DNA from: Parabacteroides faecis
GTDB lineage: Bacteria > Bacteroidota > Bacteroidia > Bacteroidales > Tannerellaceae
DNA: 64,000 nucleotides
Direction of reading: 5' to 3'
NCBI RefSeq assembly: GCF_014647375.1
Contig: NZ_BMPB01000001.1
Location: 310,001-374,000 of the forward strand
In this document: piece by piece, positions 1 through 8,534 of the stretch
How the letters are laid out: each line of letters opens with the position of its first letter
Numbering within the stretch: position 1 is the first letter of the stretch
Made by a program: the position numbers and the translations under genes
Notes under the pieces: generated by a model
What the model saw: only the letters and a program-made list of their open reading frames with translations
Database searches by the model: none
Told to the model about the DNA's origin: nothing

Positions 1-42
1 AAAGGATAGAGGATCTCGAGAAGAAATAAGGGAACAAATACA

Positions 43-50
43 TATCTTTG
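43..50 (+). promoter_or_regulatory. Candidate -7 promoter element for arsC
   Basis: TATCTTTG matches the Bacteroidetes -7 consensus TAnnTTTG and lies 30 bases upstream of the GTG start of the arsenate reductase. No clear TTG -33 box is visible at the usual distance, so this is only half a promoter. Confidence 0.45.
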
Positions 51-80
51 TTTTTTTGAAAAACATATATATTCCCAAAC

Positions 81-554
81 GTGAAAATATTAATATTATG
101 TACCGGCAACAGTTGCCGCAGCCAAATGGCGCAAGGTTGGTTACAGTCTTTCGACAAGAATCTGATCGTTTGTTCGGCAGGAACAGAGCCGGAAAAAGAA
201 GTGAATCCGCTAGCTATCAAAACGATGAGCAATTCCGGTATCGATATAAGTCACCATATACCTAAATCGATAAATGAATATCTGAACGAACCCTGGGATT
301 ATGTCATTACAGTTTGCGGTGAAGCCAATGACAACTGTCCGGTTTTCAAAGGAAAAGTCAGACATCGTGTGCATATCGGTTTTTACGATCCATCCAAAGC
401 CAAAGGAACACCCGAATTTATAGAAAGTGAATTTCGTCGGATATGTAATCAGATCAAAACAAAAATGTATGATTTTTACACTGACGAAATACAAAATGGC
501 GATGGTGGTCCCACATGCACCTGTGGAGCAAACAGATTTTGCAGGTGTAATTAA
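81..554 (+). CDS. arsC: Arsenate reductase (LMW-PTP fold, thioredoxin-coupled type)
   Basis: 157 aa. It should reduce arsenate to arsenite in the cytoplasm for later export. The N-terminal CTGNSCRS loop is the phosphatase-like anion site with nucleophile C7. The redox partner cysteines C79 and C86 sit in VTVCGEANDNCP-like context, spaced as in the pI258-type ArsC. The start is GTG at 81, because an in-frame stop at 57-59 excludes earlier starts. No arsenic efflux gene is visible in the window, although the left edge may hide one. Unusually, the protein ends in a cysteine-rich tail (C146, C148, C154, C156) after a GDGG linker. A low-molecular-weight tyrosine phosphatase is less likely because of the C79/C86 pair. 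Confidence 0.85.
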   Translation: MKILILCTGNSCRSQMAQGWLQSFDKNLIVCSAGTEPEKEVNPLAIKTMSNSGIDISHHIPKSINEYLNEPWDYVITVCGEANDNCPVFKGKVRHRVHIGFYDPSKAKGTPEFIESEFRRICNQIKTKMYDFYTDEIQNGDGGPTCTCGANRFCRCN

Positions 555-560
555 TAGTCG

Positions 561-590
561 AAGCCGGATCCTATATTTACCGGCTTTAGC
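561..590 (+). terminator. Terminator after arsC
   Basis: AAGCCGG (561-567) and CCGGCTT (580-586) form a 7-bp stem just after the arsC stop codon. The downstream sequence is only moderately T-rich. Confidence 0.5.
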
Positions 591-640
591 CACTTTGTTT
601 TCCCGGATATTTTTATAACTTGTAATGTTTGAAGATTGAA

Positions 641-690
641 AAAATAAAAGCCCAAAATATATTTCGATTAATACACTTTGGGCTTCTGCT
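641..690. terminator. Bidirectional terminator between convergent genes
   Basis: AAGCCCAAA (648-656) pairs with TTTGGGCTT (677-685). T-rich tracts follow on both strands (CTTTTTAT on plus, TTTTATTTTTT on minus). It separates arsC from the convergent oxidoreductase ending at 698. Confidence 0.65.
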
Positions 691-697
691 TTTTATA

Positions 698-2134
698 TTA
701 TACATTATAATATTGTTCCCATCCTTTACGCGGAGGCTGACCGGACAGCATCTGGTTGGCGAAGTCGTCATTTACGATCTCCTTGGTATCGCGGTCGAAC
801 ACCAATTTGCGGTTCAGATGTTGTGCCAATACGCCAAGACAGAATACCTGGCTTAACGGACCTGCTATCGAGAACGGTGAACGTGTCTTTTCTTTTCCCT
901 GACAAGCCAACAGGAAGTTTGCATAATGGTTTGACGGGCTTTTCTGGTATTCAGGAAGAGTCGGATTCATTTCTTTGGCGATTTTATCCGGGATAACAGA
1001 CAAGGTGCTACCATGAGAACCGCCCTTAAATGTCAATGTCTTTGAATATATTTCCTTTCCGGGATTCAGTTTCATCAACTGAAGTTTTCCACCGGCTACA
1101 GTCGGTATGTTCGGATCGACATCTGAAGAACCAAAGTTTTCAGGTACAGGAGGAATATTATCCAAACCATCATACCAAGTTACATCAACAGCCGGCATGT
1201 TTCCTCTTTCCGGAAATTTGAACAAGATCGTAGAAGACATCGGGAAGAAGAAATTGTTATGATCTTTCAGATAGATCGGATTCACTTCGGAAGGTAATCC
1301 CATATCTAGAAATTCATGAGCCGTATCAAGGATATGTGCTCCCCAGTCGCCCAACGCGCCCATACCGAAATCATACCAGCAACGCCACTGTCCCATATGA
1401 TAATCATGGTTATAATCGTGATGTTGCACTACACCCAGCCAGGTATCCCAATCCATTGTTTCAGGAACAGGCTCTCCCATCGGCATATGTTTGATATTCG
1501 GATTCCATCCGTGCCAGCGGCGCGGAGAGTTCATGTGTGCGGTGATGGCTGTCACATCCTTGATCAATCCGGCTTCTTTCCATGCCTTGAACTGGAAATA
1601 ATTCGCTTCCGAGTGGCCCTGGTTACCCATCTGCGTAACAACACCGTATTTCTTTTCGCCCCGCATCATCAGCTCTATCTCCTGGAAAGTACGGGCCATC
1701 GGTTTCTCTACATATACATGTTTTCCATGTGCCATCGCTTCAATCGTGATCGGGAAATGGGCATGGTCGGGAACACCTACCGTCACAGCATCGATCTTTC
1801 CGGCCATCTGATCGAACATCTTACGGAAATCCTGATAACGGGGAACTTTCGGGAACATAGATATCAACTCTTGTGTATGCGCTGCACCCATATCCACATC
1901 ACACAGGGCCACTACATTACACAATCCGGTCTTATACAATTCTTTGGCTATTTCACCACCACGGTTTCCAATGCCAATAAATGCAATATTCACTTTCTCG
2001 TTCGCACTAACGAACGGTACACCCGGCATTGCACCCGCTTTCGAAGGGATCCAAAACGAAGGAATTGCAGTTGCAGCCGATAAAGCCAATGCCCGTTTCA
2101 GGAACGAGCGACGTGAGATGTCTTCTGATTTCAT
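698..2134 (-). CDS. Gfo/Idh/MocA family oxidoreductase with Tat signal
   Basis: 478 aa from the chosen ATG at 2134; an 18-codon upstream extension lacks conservation features. The N-terminus carries a twin-arginine signal (RRSFLK near residues 8-13, then a hydrophobic stretch ending before SKAGAMPGVP), so export is expected. A Rossmann fold follows (IAFIGIGNRGGE), then the family's EKP signature in VYVEKPMA, and a long C-terminal sugar dehydrogenase-like domain. Exported members of this family act on sugars or glycosides in Bacteroidetes, but the substrate cannot be told here. It stands alone, with a palindrome in its 5' untranslated region that may be an operator. Confidence 0.8.
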   Translation of the reverse strand: MKSEDISRRSFLKRALALSAATAIPSFWIPSKAGAMPGVPFVSANEKVNIAFIGIGNRGGEIAKELYKTGLCNVVALCDVDMGAAHTQELISMFPKVPRYQDFRKMFDQMAGKIDAVTVGVPDHAHFPITIEAMAHGKHVYVEKPMARTFQEIELMMRGEKKYGVVTQMGNQGHSEANYFQFKAWKEAGLIKDVTAITAHMNSPRRWHGWNPNIKHMPMGEPVPETMDWDTWLGVVQHHDYNHDYHMGQWRCWYDFGMGALGDWGAHILDTAHEFLDMGLPSEVNPIYLKDHNNFFFPMSSTILFKFPERGNMPAVDVTWYDGLDNIPPVPENFGSSDVDPNIPTVAGGKLQLMKLNPGKEIYSKTLTFKGGSHGSTLSVIPDKIAKEMNPTLPEYQKSPSNHYANFLLACQGKEKTRSPFSIAGPLSQVFCLGVLAQHLNRKLVFDRDTKEIVNDDFANQMLSGQPPRKGWEQYYNV

Positions 2135-2161
2135 GGTATTCTTTATTAGATAATTAATTAC

Positions 2162-2175
2162 TGTTTGCGCAAACA
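2162..2175. promoter_or_regulatory. Perfect 14-bp palindrome, LacI-type operator candidate
   Basis: TGTTTGCGCAAACA is a perfect palindrome centred on CG, the form typical of LacI/GalR operators. It lies 27 bases upstream of the oxidoreductase start, between that start and a possible -7 box (TATTTTTG on the minus strand, 2194-2201). No LacI-family gene is in the window. Confidence 0.4.
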
Positions 2176-2274
2176 TTAAAAACATCAACTTCGCAAAAAT
2201 AGATATTTTTTATTGATTTAAAAGAATTTGAGGAAGAAAGTTCTCAAATTAATCCGATCCTCATCATATAGTAA

Positions 2275-2829
2275 TTACCAAATATTCTGCATCGTATGGT
2301 CTGTCAATGCAGCTTCTACCCTCTGTTTATAAGCTTCAGCCCCGGCCACTATGTTTCTGGAAGCATCCGCACTACCTATTCCATAGACAACCAATGGCGT
2401 GTGCCAGGTCATTCCGGCATGTATCGCACAACCCTGGTAAGGACGTAGAAGTTCATCCATAGTAAAACCATTCCGCCCTCCACTGCGATAAGCAGCATAC
2501 TCCGACCCGGTCGTCGTAACGATCTGCAACGGTTTACCGGCTACTGCAGGTGTTTTCGCCAGCGAAGTAAAAACTTCATCCAGCCATCGCTTTAAAAGCG
2601 AAGGAGCCGACATCCAGTAAAAAGGAAATTGAAAAATAATCATCGAAGCATCAGAGATGATCGTACTCCACAGATTTACATCGAAAGATTGATCCTGATA
2701 TTCATACAGATCATATACCATGACACCGTCAATATCCTTTACCGCATCGGCTAGAGCTTTGTTTGCCTGTGATTCCTTCAGGTTAGGATGAGCCAGAAGA
2801 ATTACTACTTTTTTTGAACCGTCATTCAT
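2275..2829 (-). CDS. NAD(P)H-dependent oxidoreductase, flavodoxin-like fold
   Basis: 184 aa, the usual length of the KefF/MdaB/NQO-type family. It probably uses FMN or FAD with NAD(P)H to reduce quinones or xenobiotics in the cytoplasm. The sequence begins with VVILLAHPNLKESQANKAL, the phosphate-binding loop of this fold. It continues with FQFPFYWMSAPSLLKRWLDEVF, the canonical motif of the family, and TTTGSEYAAY before the C-terminal helices. It is monocistronic with its own promoter and a nearby palindrome, which suggests control by a dedicated repressor. The exact substrate is not recognisable. Confidence 0.85.
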   Translation of the reverse strand: MNDGSKKVVILLAHPNLKESQANKALADAVKDIDGVMVYDLYEYQDQSFDVNLWSTIISDASMIIFQFPFYWMSAPSLLKRWLDEVFTSLAKTPAVAGKPLQIVTTTGSEYAAYRSGGRNGFTMDELLRPYQGCAIHAGMTWHTPLVVYGIGSADASRNIVAGAEAYKQRVEAALTDHTMQNIW

Positions 2830-2877
2830 AATATTACTTTTTTAATAATGTAAAGTCGCATTCCAATTATGTTTTTA

Positions 2878-2910
2878 CAAAAATAAAGAAATCTATGAAA
2901 TTACAACAAA
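2878..2910 (-). promoter_or_regulatory. Promoter of the flavodoxin-fold oxidoreductase
   Basis: On the minus strand TTTG (2907-2910) is followed after 21 bases by TATTTTTG (2878-2885). This fits the Bacteroidetes -33/-7 pattern and lies about 50 bases before the ATG at 2829. Confidence 0.5.
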
Positions 2911-2921
2911 TAAAATAAATT

Positions 2922-2937
2922 ATGATCGAACGATCAT
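2922..2937. promoter_or_regulatory. 16-bp palindrome upstream of the oxidoreductase promoter
   Basis: ATGATCG-AA-CGATCAT is a perfect inverted repeat lying just upstream of the -33 box of the gene at 2829. It could be an operator for a TetR, MarR or HxlR-type regulator; no such gene is adjacent. Confidence 0.4.
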
Positions 2938-3403
2938 CGGAATTACAATCGATCTGAAAAAAGAGTTATTCCGGAACGAGAGAGAAATGAAAACCGTCTA
3001 ATTTTAACATATAAAAACATTCTATGTTTCCTATGCAGTTCCGATTAAAATTCAAATTAATTATATGGTTCACAAATATATAGTTACTATTTGATAGTTT
3101 TCCAAGTGATATTGTTCTAGTAGAACTTATTCATAAATTCTATTAAAATCAGATTTTCAGTTAACACTTAATTCTCGATCTCCTGATATCGTAAACTAAT
3201 TACAACTAATTTGTTACAAAATTAACTCTTTTAAGATACAAAACCGTTCCGTTGACGAATTTAAAACATATTTAGCCTATTTTAGCCAATTAATGATACT
3301 TCCATTTTGACAGTATTCCATAGTTCTACTAGAACTATAACAATTTAAATATGCTGAAACAAACATACACACATCTATTTTTTTACCTATAAATCAAACG
3401 CTT
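2938..3403. other. AT-rich regulatory gap before susC, with two related palindromes
   Basis: No gene is seen. Two perfect palindromes share the core TTCTA-N-TAGAA: 3114-3126 (centre G) and 3320-3338 (19 bp, centre C). Their centres are 209 bases apart, and the second is 65 bases before the susC start. They are the best operator candidates for the SusC/SusD pair. I found no convincing TAnnTTTG box close to the susC start. Confidence 0.5.
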
Positions 3404-6400
3404 ATGTCTAAAAAATTAACATTTCCAAGCTTGATTTTGCTTGCCGGTGCATTGGTCTCTCCATTAGGAGCCTATGCAGATGTAGTACCCGACAAGCAAA
3501 GTGTAAACATTTCACAACAGAGTGGACAAGTCACCGGAGTTGTAGAGGATTCAATGGGTCCGGTTATTGGAGCATCTGTTATTATTAAGGGAACCACAAG
3601 TGGGATTATGACGGACCTCGATGGTAAATTCACGCTAAACGATGTCAAAAAAGGTCAAACCTTACAGGTATCTTTTGTTGGTTATAAAACAAAAGAAGTC
3701 GTCTACAACGGCCAGGCAACACTGAAAATCTTTATTGAAGAAGATTCACAAGCTCTGGAAGAAGTTGTTGTAACAGCTCTGGGTATGTCCCGTGATAAGA
3801 AATCACTCGGTTACGCCATGACAGAACTAAAGGGAGATGAAATCGCCAAAGTAAACTCTCCAAACCCAATCAATGGACTACAAGGTAAAGTTGCCGGTGT
3901 ACAGATCAACATGGGTAACTCCGGGCCACAGTCTTCACAACGTATCATTATTCGTGGTAATACTTCTTTGGGAGGTAACAACCAGCCGATTTTCGTGATC
4001 GACGGTATTATCATCGACAATGAAGTAACAAAAACAGGGGCAGGACAAGACTGGGGTAATGACCTGAAGAACCTGAATGCCGATGACTTCGAATCGATGT
4101 CTGTATTGAAAGGTGCTGCCGCAACCGCTTTGTACGGTTCGCGTGCTTCCAACGGTGTGATCCTGATCACAACCAAAAAAGGCCGTAAAGGTGAGGGTAT
4201 AGGTGTTTCCGTTTCACATACGCAGCAATGGGAAAACATCTATGCGACACCGGATCTGCAAAACGAATTCGGTTCCGGTTCTTCTCCGGCATGGGCTCTG
4301 AATAGCGACGGTAGCGAAAACCGATACACTTCTGCCGGCCGTAGCTTCGGTCCTCGTTTCGACGGTAAACCGTTCTATGTGGATGGCCAGGAAATGATCT
4401 ATTCCGCCAAAGACAACAACTTGAAAAATCTTTATCAGACCGGGCACTACATGAACACCAACGTTGCTTTACAAGGTGGTTCTGAAAAAAGTGCATTCCG
4501 TTTCTCTTATTCAAACCTGCAGTCGGAGGGTTTAACTTTTAACAATGAATTCAAGCGTAATTCATTCAGTTTAAACGCATCCCACGATATCAGTTCACGC
4601 TTGAAAGCTGAAGGTGGATTCTCATATATCGAATCGACTGCCCAGAATCCGACAAGACAGGGAGGCTCGGGATCTCCGATCTATGACTTCATGTACAGCA
4701 TTGCTCGTGAATATGATACTGATTACTGGTTGAATAACAAAAACTATATCAGTCCGGCCGGTGACGGTTACAACTCATTGGATCCGTATGGTTATTCCAA
4801 AACGATCTACGACTACCTGGAAAACATCTATACACAGGACGAAATGAGTGTACGTGCTTTCTTGAATCTGGATCTTAAAATATTGGATTGGTTGTCATTG
4901 AAAGTGAAAGGCGATATTTACAAGCTATATACCACTAACGAATCAAAAGTAATGGCTACAGGTGCCAGCAAGTACGACGGTGCGGCTTATAAAATCCATG
5001 AAAATAAGAAAGACCAGTACAAAATTACCGGTATGTTGACTGCTAACCATTCTTTCGATGATTTCAATATCAGCGGTAGCGTAGCAGTAGAACAGTGGGA
5101 TACCAAAAGGGGATACCACAAAACCAACTCGGAGAATGGCTTGCGCGTTCCTGGTTTGTTCGATATGACAAACTCCGTTAATAAAGCGACAACCGAAGTC
5201 AGATATAATACTGACAGAAAACGCATCAACTCCATCTACGCTTTTGCCAATATGGATTATAAAGGGGTTTATTTCCTGGATATAACAGGACGTAACGACT
5301 GGTCGTCTGCATTGATCTATGAAAACGGAACAGGACACACCTCTTACTTCTACCCGTCGGTTGGTGCTTCCTGGTTGTTTGCCGAAGGTTTGCGCGATGC
5401 GATACCTGAATTTATCTCTTTCGGTAAGTTGAGAGCTTCTTATGCTATCGTAGGTAACGACTGTGCTCCTTATCTGACAACCGGTACCGGTTATTATGCT
5501 TTCGACAACACATTCGACAACCAGCTTAACGGCGGAACTTTTCCTTATTACAAATTCGACAAGGACGAATTACCGAACTTGAATTTGAAACCGGAGAAAC
5601 AACACTCCATCGAAATCGGTTTGGATATGCGTTTCTTTAAAAACCGTCTCGGTTTCGACTTTGCATGGTATAAGACCAATACAAAGAACCAGATCCTGGC
5701 ATTGCCGATCGCATCCGAATCCGGTGTTTCAAAACGTTGGATCAATGCCGGAGACATCCAGAACAAAGGTATCGAATTATTGATTACCGGTACTCCGATC
5801 GAAACGAAAGACTGGCGCTGGGATTTGTCTTTCAACCTGACGCGCAACAGAAACAAGATCGTCTCTTTGTTTGAAGGCGTTGAGAAATACCAGTTAGTAG
5901 GAGGTGGTACGGATACACAGGCATGGGCTACCGTAGGCGGCGCTTATGGTGATATCTACACTTCTTATGCTTACACACGCAACGAAAATGGCGAAAAACT
6001 GTTGAACGCAGACGGTTCTTATCCTCGTTCAAATAAAAGTGAGAAAATCGGTTCTTTACAGCCTAAATTCTTGTGGGGAGCCACCACTTCCGTAAGCTGG
6101 AAAGGCATTACGCTGAATGCTGTAATCGATGCCCGTTTCGGCGGAGACGTCTTCTCGGCAAGTTACTATTATGGTATGAATTCGGGGAACGTTAAATCTT
6201 CATTGACTGGTCGTGACACACAATACGGCGGTTTACCTCGTACATTGAGCGACGGAAGAGTGGTTAACGACGGTGTAATCCCGGAAGGCGTATTTATACC
6301 GGGTACGGAAATCAAAGGAGTGGACGTTTCCGGCAAGAGTTATCAGTATGCTTACGATCAAGGATTAGTCGATCCGTTATCTGCTTACAAATATTATGAC

Positions 6401-6694
6401 AACGTGTACAGTTGGTCCGGAGGTATCCGTGAAGAAGGTATCCATAAATGTTCATGGGTTGCCTTACGTGAAGTTTCCGTACATTGGCAATTGCCTAAAA
6501 AATGGGTGAACAAAGCCTACATTCAAAATGCAAGTATCGGCTTAATGGCCCGTAACTTAGGATTCCTGTATAACAGTCTGCCGGACAATATTCACCCGGA
6601 AGGCCTGAATACATCTTACAGCTCTGAATATATGGAAAGCGGTGGTGCCGTATTCTCACGCAACATTGGTTTCAGTGTTAACGTTTCATTCTAA
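3404..6694 (+). CDS. SusC/RagA-family TonB-dependent outer-membrane transporter
   Basis: 1096 aa. It should form the outer-membrane barrel that imports a substrate held by its SusD partner. Order: signal peptide (about 1-25), then a CarboxypepD_reg-like domain (about 40-120, with GVVEDSMGPVIGASV and DGKFTLND). Next come the plug start (EEVVVTALGM, typical of SusC proteins, and VQINMGNSGPQSSQRIIIRG) and ATALYGSRASNGVILITTKKG. The long barrel ends in the aromatic FSVNVSF. The susD-like gene follows after 21 bases. No glycosidase or regulator is adjacent, so the ligand cannot be inferred from context and need not be a glycan. Confidence 0.93.
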   Translation: MSKKLTFPSLILLAGALVSPLGAYADVVPDKQSVNISQQSGQVTGVVEDSMGPVIGASVIIKGTTSGIMTDLDGKFTLNDVKKGQTLQVSFVGYKTKEVVYNGQATLKIFIEEDSQALEEVVVTALGMSRDKKSLGYAMTELKGDEIAKVNSPNPINGLQGKVAGVQINMGNSGPQSSQRIIIRGNTSLGGNNQPIFVIDGIIIDNEVTKTGAGQDWGNDLKNLNADDFESMSVLKGAAATALYGSRASNGVILITTKKGRKGEGIGVSVSHTQQWENIYATPDLQNEFGSGSSPAWALNSDGSENRYTSAGRSFGPRFDGKPFYVDGQEMIYSAKDNNLKNLYQTGHYMNTNVALQGGSEKSAFRFSYSNLQSEGLTFNNEFKRNSFSLNASHDISSRLKAEGGFSYIESTAQNPTRQGGSGSPIYDFMYSIAREYDTDYWLNNKNYISPAGDGYNSLDPYGYSKTIYDYLENIYTQDEMSVRAFLNLDLKILDWLSLKVKGDIYKLYTTNESKVMATGASKYDGAAYKIHENKKDQYKITGMLTANHSFDDFNISGSVAVEQWDTKRGYHKTNSENGLRVPGLFDMTNSVNKATTEVRYNTDRKRINSIYAFANMDYKGVYFLDITGRNDWSSALIYENGTGHTSYFYPSVGASWLFAEGLRDAIPEFISFGKLRASYAIVGNDCAPYLTTGTGYYAFDNTFDNQLNGGTFPYYKFDKDELPNLNLKPEKQHSIEIGLDMRFFKNRLGFDFAWYKTNTKNQILALPIASESGVSKRWINAGDIQNKGIELLITGTPIETKDWRWDLSFNLTRNRNKIVSLFEGVEKYQLVGGGTDTQAWATVGGAYGDIYTSYAYTRNENGEKLLNADGSYPRSNKSEKIGSLQPKFLWGATTSVSWKGITLNAVIDARFGGDVFSASYYYGMNSGNVKSSLTGRDTQYGGLPRTLSDGRVVNDGVIPEGVFIPGTEIKGVDVSGKSYQYAYDQGLVDPLSAYKYYDNVYSWSGGIREEGIHKCSWVALREVSVHWQLPKKWVNKAYIQNASIGLMARNLGFLYNSLPDNIHPEGLNTSYSSEYMESGGAVFSRNIGFSVNVSF

Positions 6695-6715
6695 TCACCT
6701 TTATAATTAAGTAAA

Positions 6716-8380
6716 ATGAAAAAAATTAAATATTATATTCTCGGAGCGTTAGCTTCCATGGCTGCATTAAGCTCCTGCGATGCCGACTTCACCAAAATCA
6801 ACAAGAATCCTGATACGGTATACGAAGTTGATCCGGAAGTGTTCCTCTATCAGATTGAAAATGTAATGTGTAATGCTGGAGAAACATGGGCAGACTCATA
6901 TGCCTGTCGTTTGAGATGGATGCAGTATTGTGCCGGAATCTGGGGATATAGCACAACTAACTTCACCGAATGCGCCGGTTTTTCCGGATCATTATACAGC
7001 AACTATGTAAACGCTGGTAAATATGCCCGTCACATACCTTATTACGTCAAAACCAATATGCCGGAACAGGAAGCTGCTTACAGCGACTTAACCGAAGTAG
7101 CCCGTATCCTCTTGATTACAAAAGGTATTCAAGCATCCGACGTATACGGTTCTTTGGTGTACACCGACGGTTGGGGAACCCGCAACGGTAACGTGGAAAT
7201 TCTTGAACCGACTTTCCAAACTCAGGAAGAGTTGTTGACGACCTGGAACCAGGAACTGAAAGAAGCTGCCAATAAGCTGGCAACATCCAGCAACCAGGTG
7301 ACTTTCAAGAATTATGACCTGGCTTACAGTGGCGACATGAGTAAATGGGTGAAGGCTGCTAATGCCGTACGTATGCGGATCGCTTTGAGATTGTTAAAAC
7401 AGAAACCGGCAGAAGCTAAAGCCATTGCACAAGAGGTATTATCTTCCGGCAACATTTTCAGCAGTATCGACGATAGTTTTATCCTTTATTTCGATAACTA
7501 CTGGACAACCCAAGGCGACTGGCATTCCGTCATTGACATGGATCGCGCTTCTGCTGCTTTTATGGCTTACTTACTGAAGTATAACGACCCGAGAAAACGT
7601 CTGTTTTTCCAAATCAACAATTTAACTCCGGAAAACGTAGCCGCATTCAATGCCAAAGAAACAACGACTCCTGCACAGGTTATTCCGACTCATTTAGGTC
7701 GCTGGACCGGTGGTAGCGTAAGTTACGACAAATGGGCAACCGACTCCTGTCGCACATCTCGTTATCTGGACGATATCGACATGCGTCCGATGAACAGACC
7801 TCAGACTCGTTTGTGGAAAGGTGCGCAAGACAATGGTAGTGCCGGTGGCTGGATTCCTTTGGTAACATATGCAGACTTCTGTTTCATGGCTTCCGAATTT
7901 ACGCTGGAAGGCGTTGCCAACAGCAAAACAGCTCAGCAATGGTATGAAGAAGGCGTAAAAGCCTCTCTGAGACAATGGAGTAAAATTGCCGACTACTGCA
8001 AAATCAATGACTACGAAGCGGTTACAGAAAGTGAAATCGAAGCATTCCTGAAACAGGATGGTATCGCATGGAACAGTGCCATGGCTAAAGAACAGATCTA
8101 CTGCCAGACTTGGGTAGAACATTTCAAGAATAACAGTGAATCATGGGCCATGTACAAACGTACCAACTATCCGAGCACTACATCTACATTGGTTACCTGG
8201 GAACCGATCAATGTATACGGTGAATTGCAGCAAGTACCGCGTCGTAAAAAATTCACCATGCCAGCCGATGGTTCTGCCAACTATGCAAATCAGGTAAAAC
8301 GCCTTGAGGACATGCAGAAAGAATCGAACTTCGGTCGTCTGGACAGCGAATTTGGTCGTATATGGTGGGATAAAGAATAA
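6716..8380 (+). CDS. SusD/RagB-like outer-membrane lipoprotein (SusD_2 type)
   Basis: 554 aa. The signal peptide ends in the lipobox LSSC (cysteine at residue 21), so this is a lipoprotein, presumably on the cell surface. The sequence FTKINKNPDTVYEVDPEVFLYQIEN and the later DPRKRLFFQ look like the SusD-like_2 subfamily rather than classic SusD. It should cap and feed the SusC barrel encoded 21 bases upstream. A strong terminator follows, so the two genes form a closed operon. The start ATGAAAAAAATT is complementary over 9 bases to the conserved 5' part of the small-RNA family in this window. Confidence 0.88.
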   Translation: MKKIKYYILGALASMAALSSCDADFTKINKNPDTVYEVDPEVFLYQIENVMCNAGETWADSYACRLRWMQYCAGIWGYSTTNFTECAGFSGSLYSNYVNAGKYARHIPYYVKTNMPEQEAAYSDLTEVARILLITKGIQASDVYGSLVYTDGWGTRNGNVEILEPTFQTQEELLTTWNQELKEAANKLATSSNQVTFKNYDLAYSGDMSKWVKAANAVRMRIALRLLKQKPAEAKAIAQEVLSSGNIFSSIDDSFILYFDNYWTTQGDWHSVIDMDRASAAFMAYLLKYNDPRKRLFFQINNLTPENVAAFNAKETTTPAQVIPTHLGRWTGGSVSYDKWATDSCRTSRYLDDIDMRPMNRPQTRLWKGAQDNGSAGGWIPLVTYADFCFMASEFTLEGVANSKTAQQWYEEGVKASLRQWSKIADYCKINDYEAVTESEIEAFLKQDGIAWNSAMAKEQIYCQTWVEHFKNNSESWAMYKRTNYPSTTSTLVTWEPINVYGELQQVPRRKKFTMPADGSANYANQVKRLEDMQKESNFGRLDSEFGRIWWDKE

Positions 8381-8416
8381 ACCCAGAACTAAATTTTCAA
8401 TATAATTTTTGATGGT

Positions 8417-8446
8417 GAAAGGTGGCCGGGATGGTCACCTTTCTTT
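8417..8446 (+). terminator. Terminator of the first susCD operon
   Basis: GAAAGGTGGCC (8417-8427) pairs with GGTCACCTTTC (8433-8443), 11 bp with one G-U, five-base loop, followed by a T-rich tract. Confidence 0.75.
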
Positions 8447-8500
8447 ATATGTATTAACTAATAAGCCGCTGAAAATGCTGTTACTTACAGAAAAAATCAT

Positions 8501-8508
8501 TTACTTTG
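8501..8508 (+). promoter_or_regulatory. Possible -7 element of the glyS promoter
   Basis: TTACTTTG is one base away from TAnnTTTG and sits 26 bases upstream of the synthetase start. The -33 region is weak. Confidence 0.3.
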
Positions 8509-8534
8509 CAGGTTGATAATAATTACATATACTT

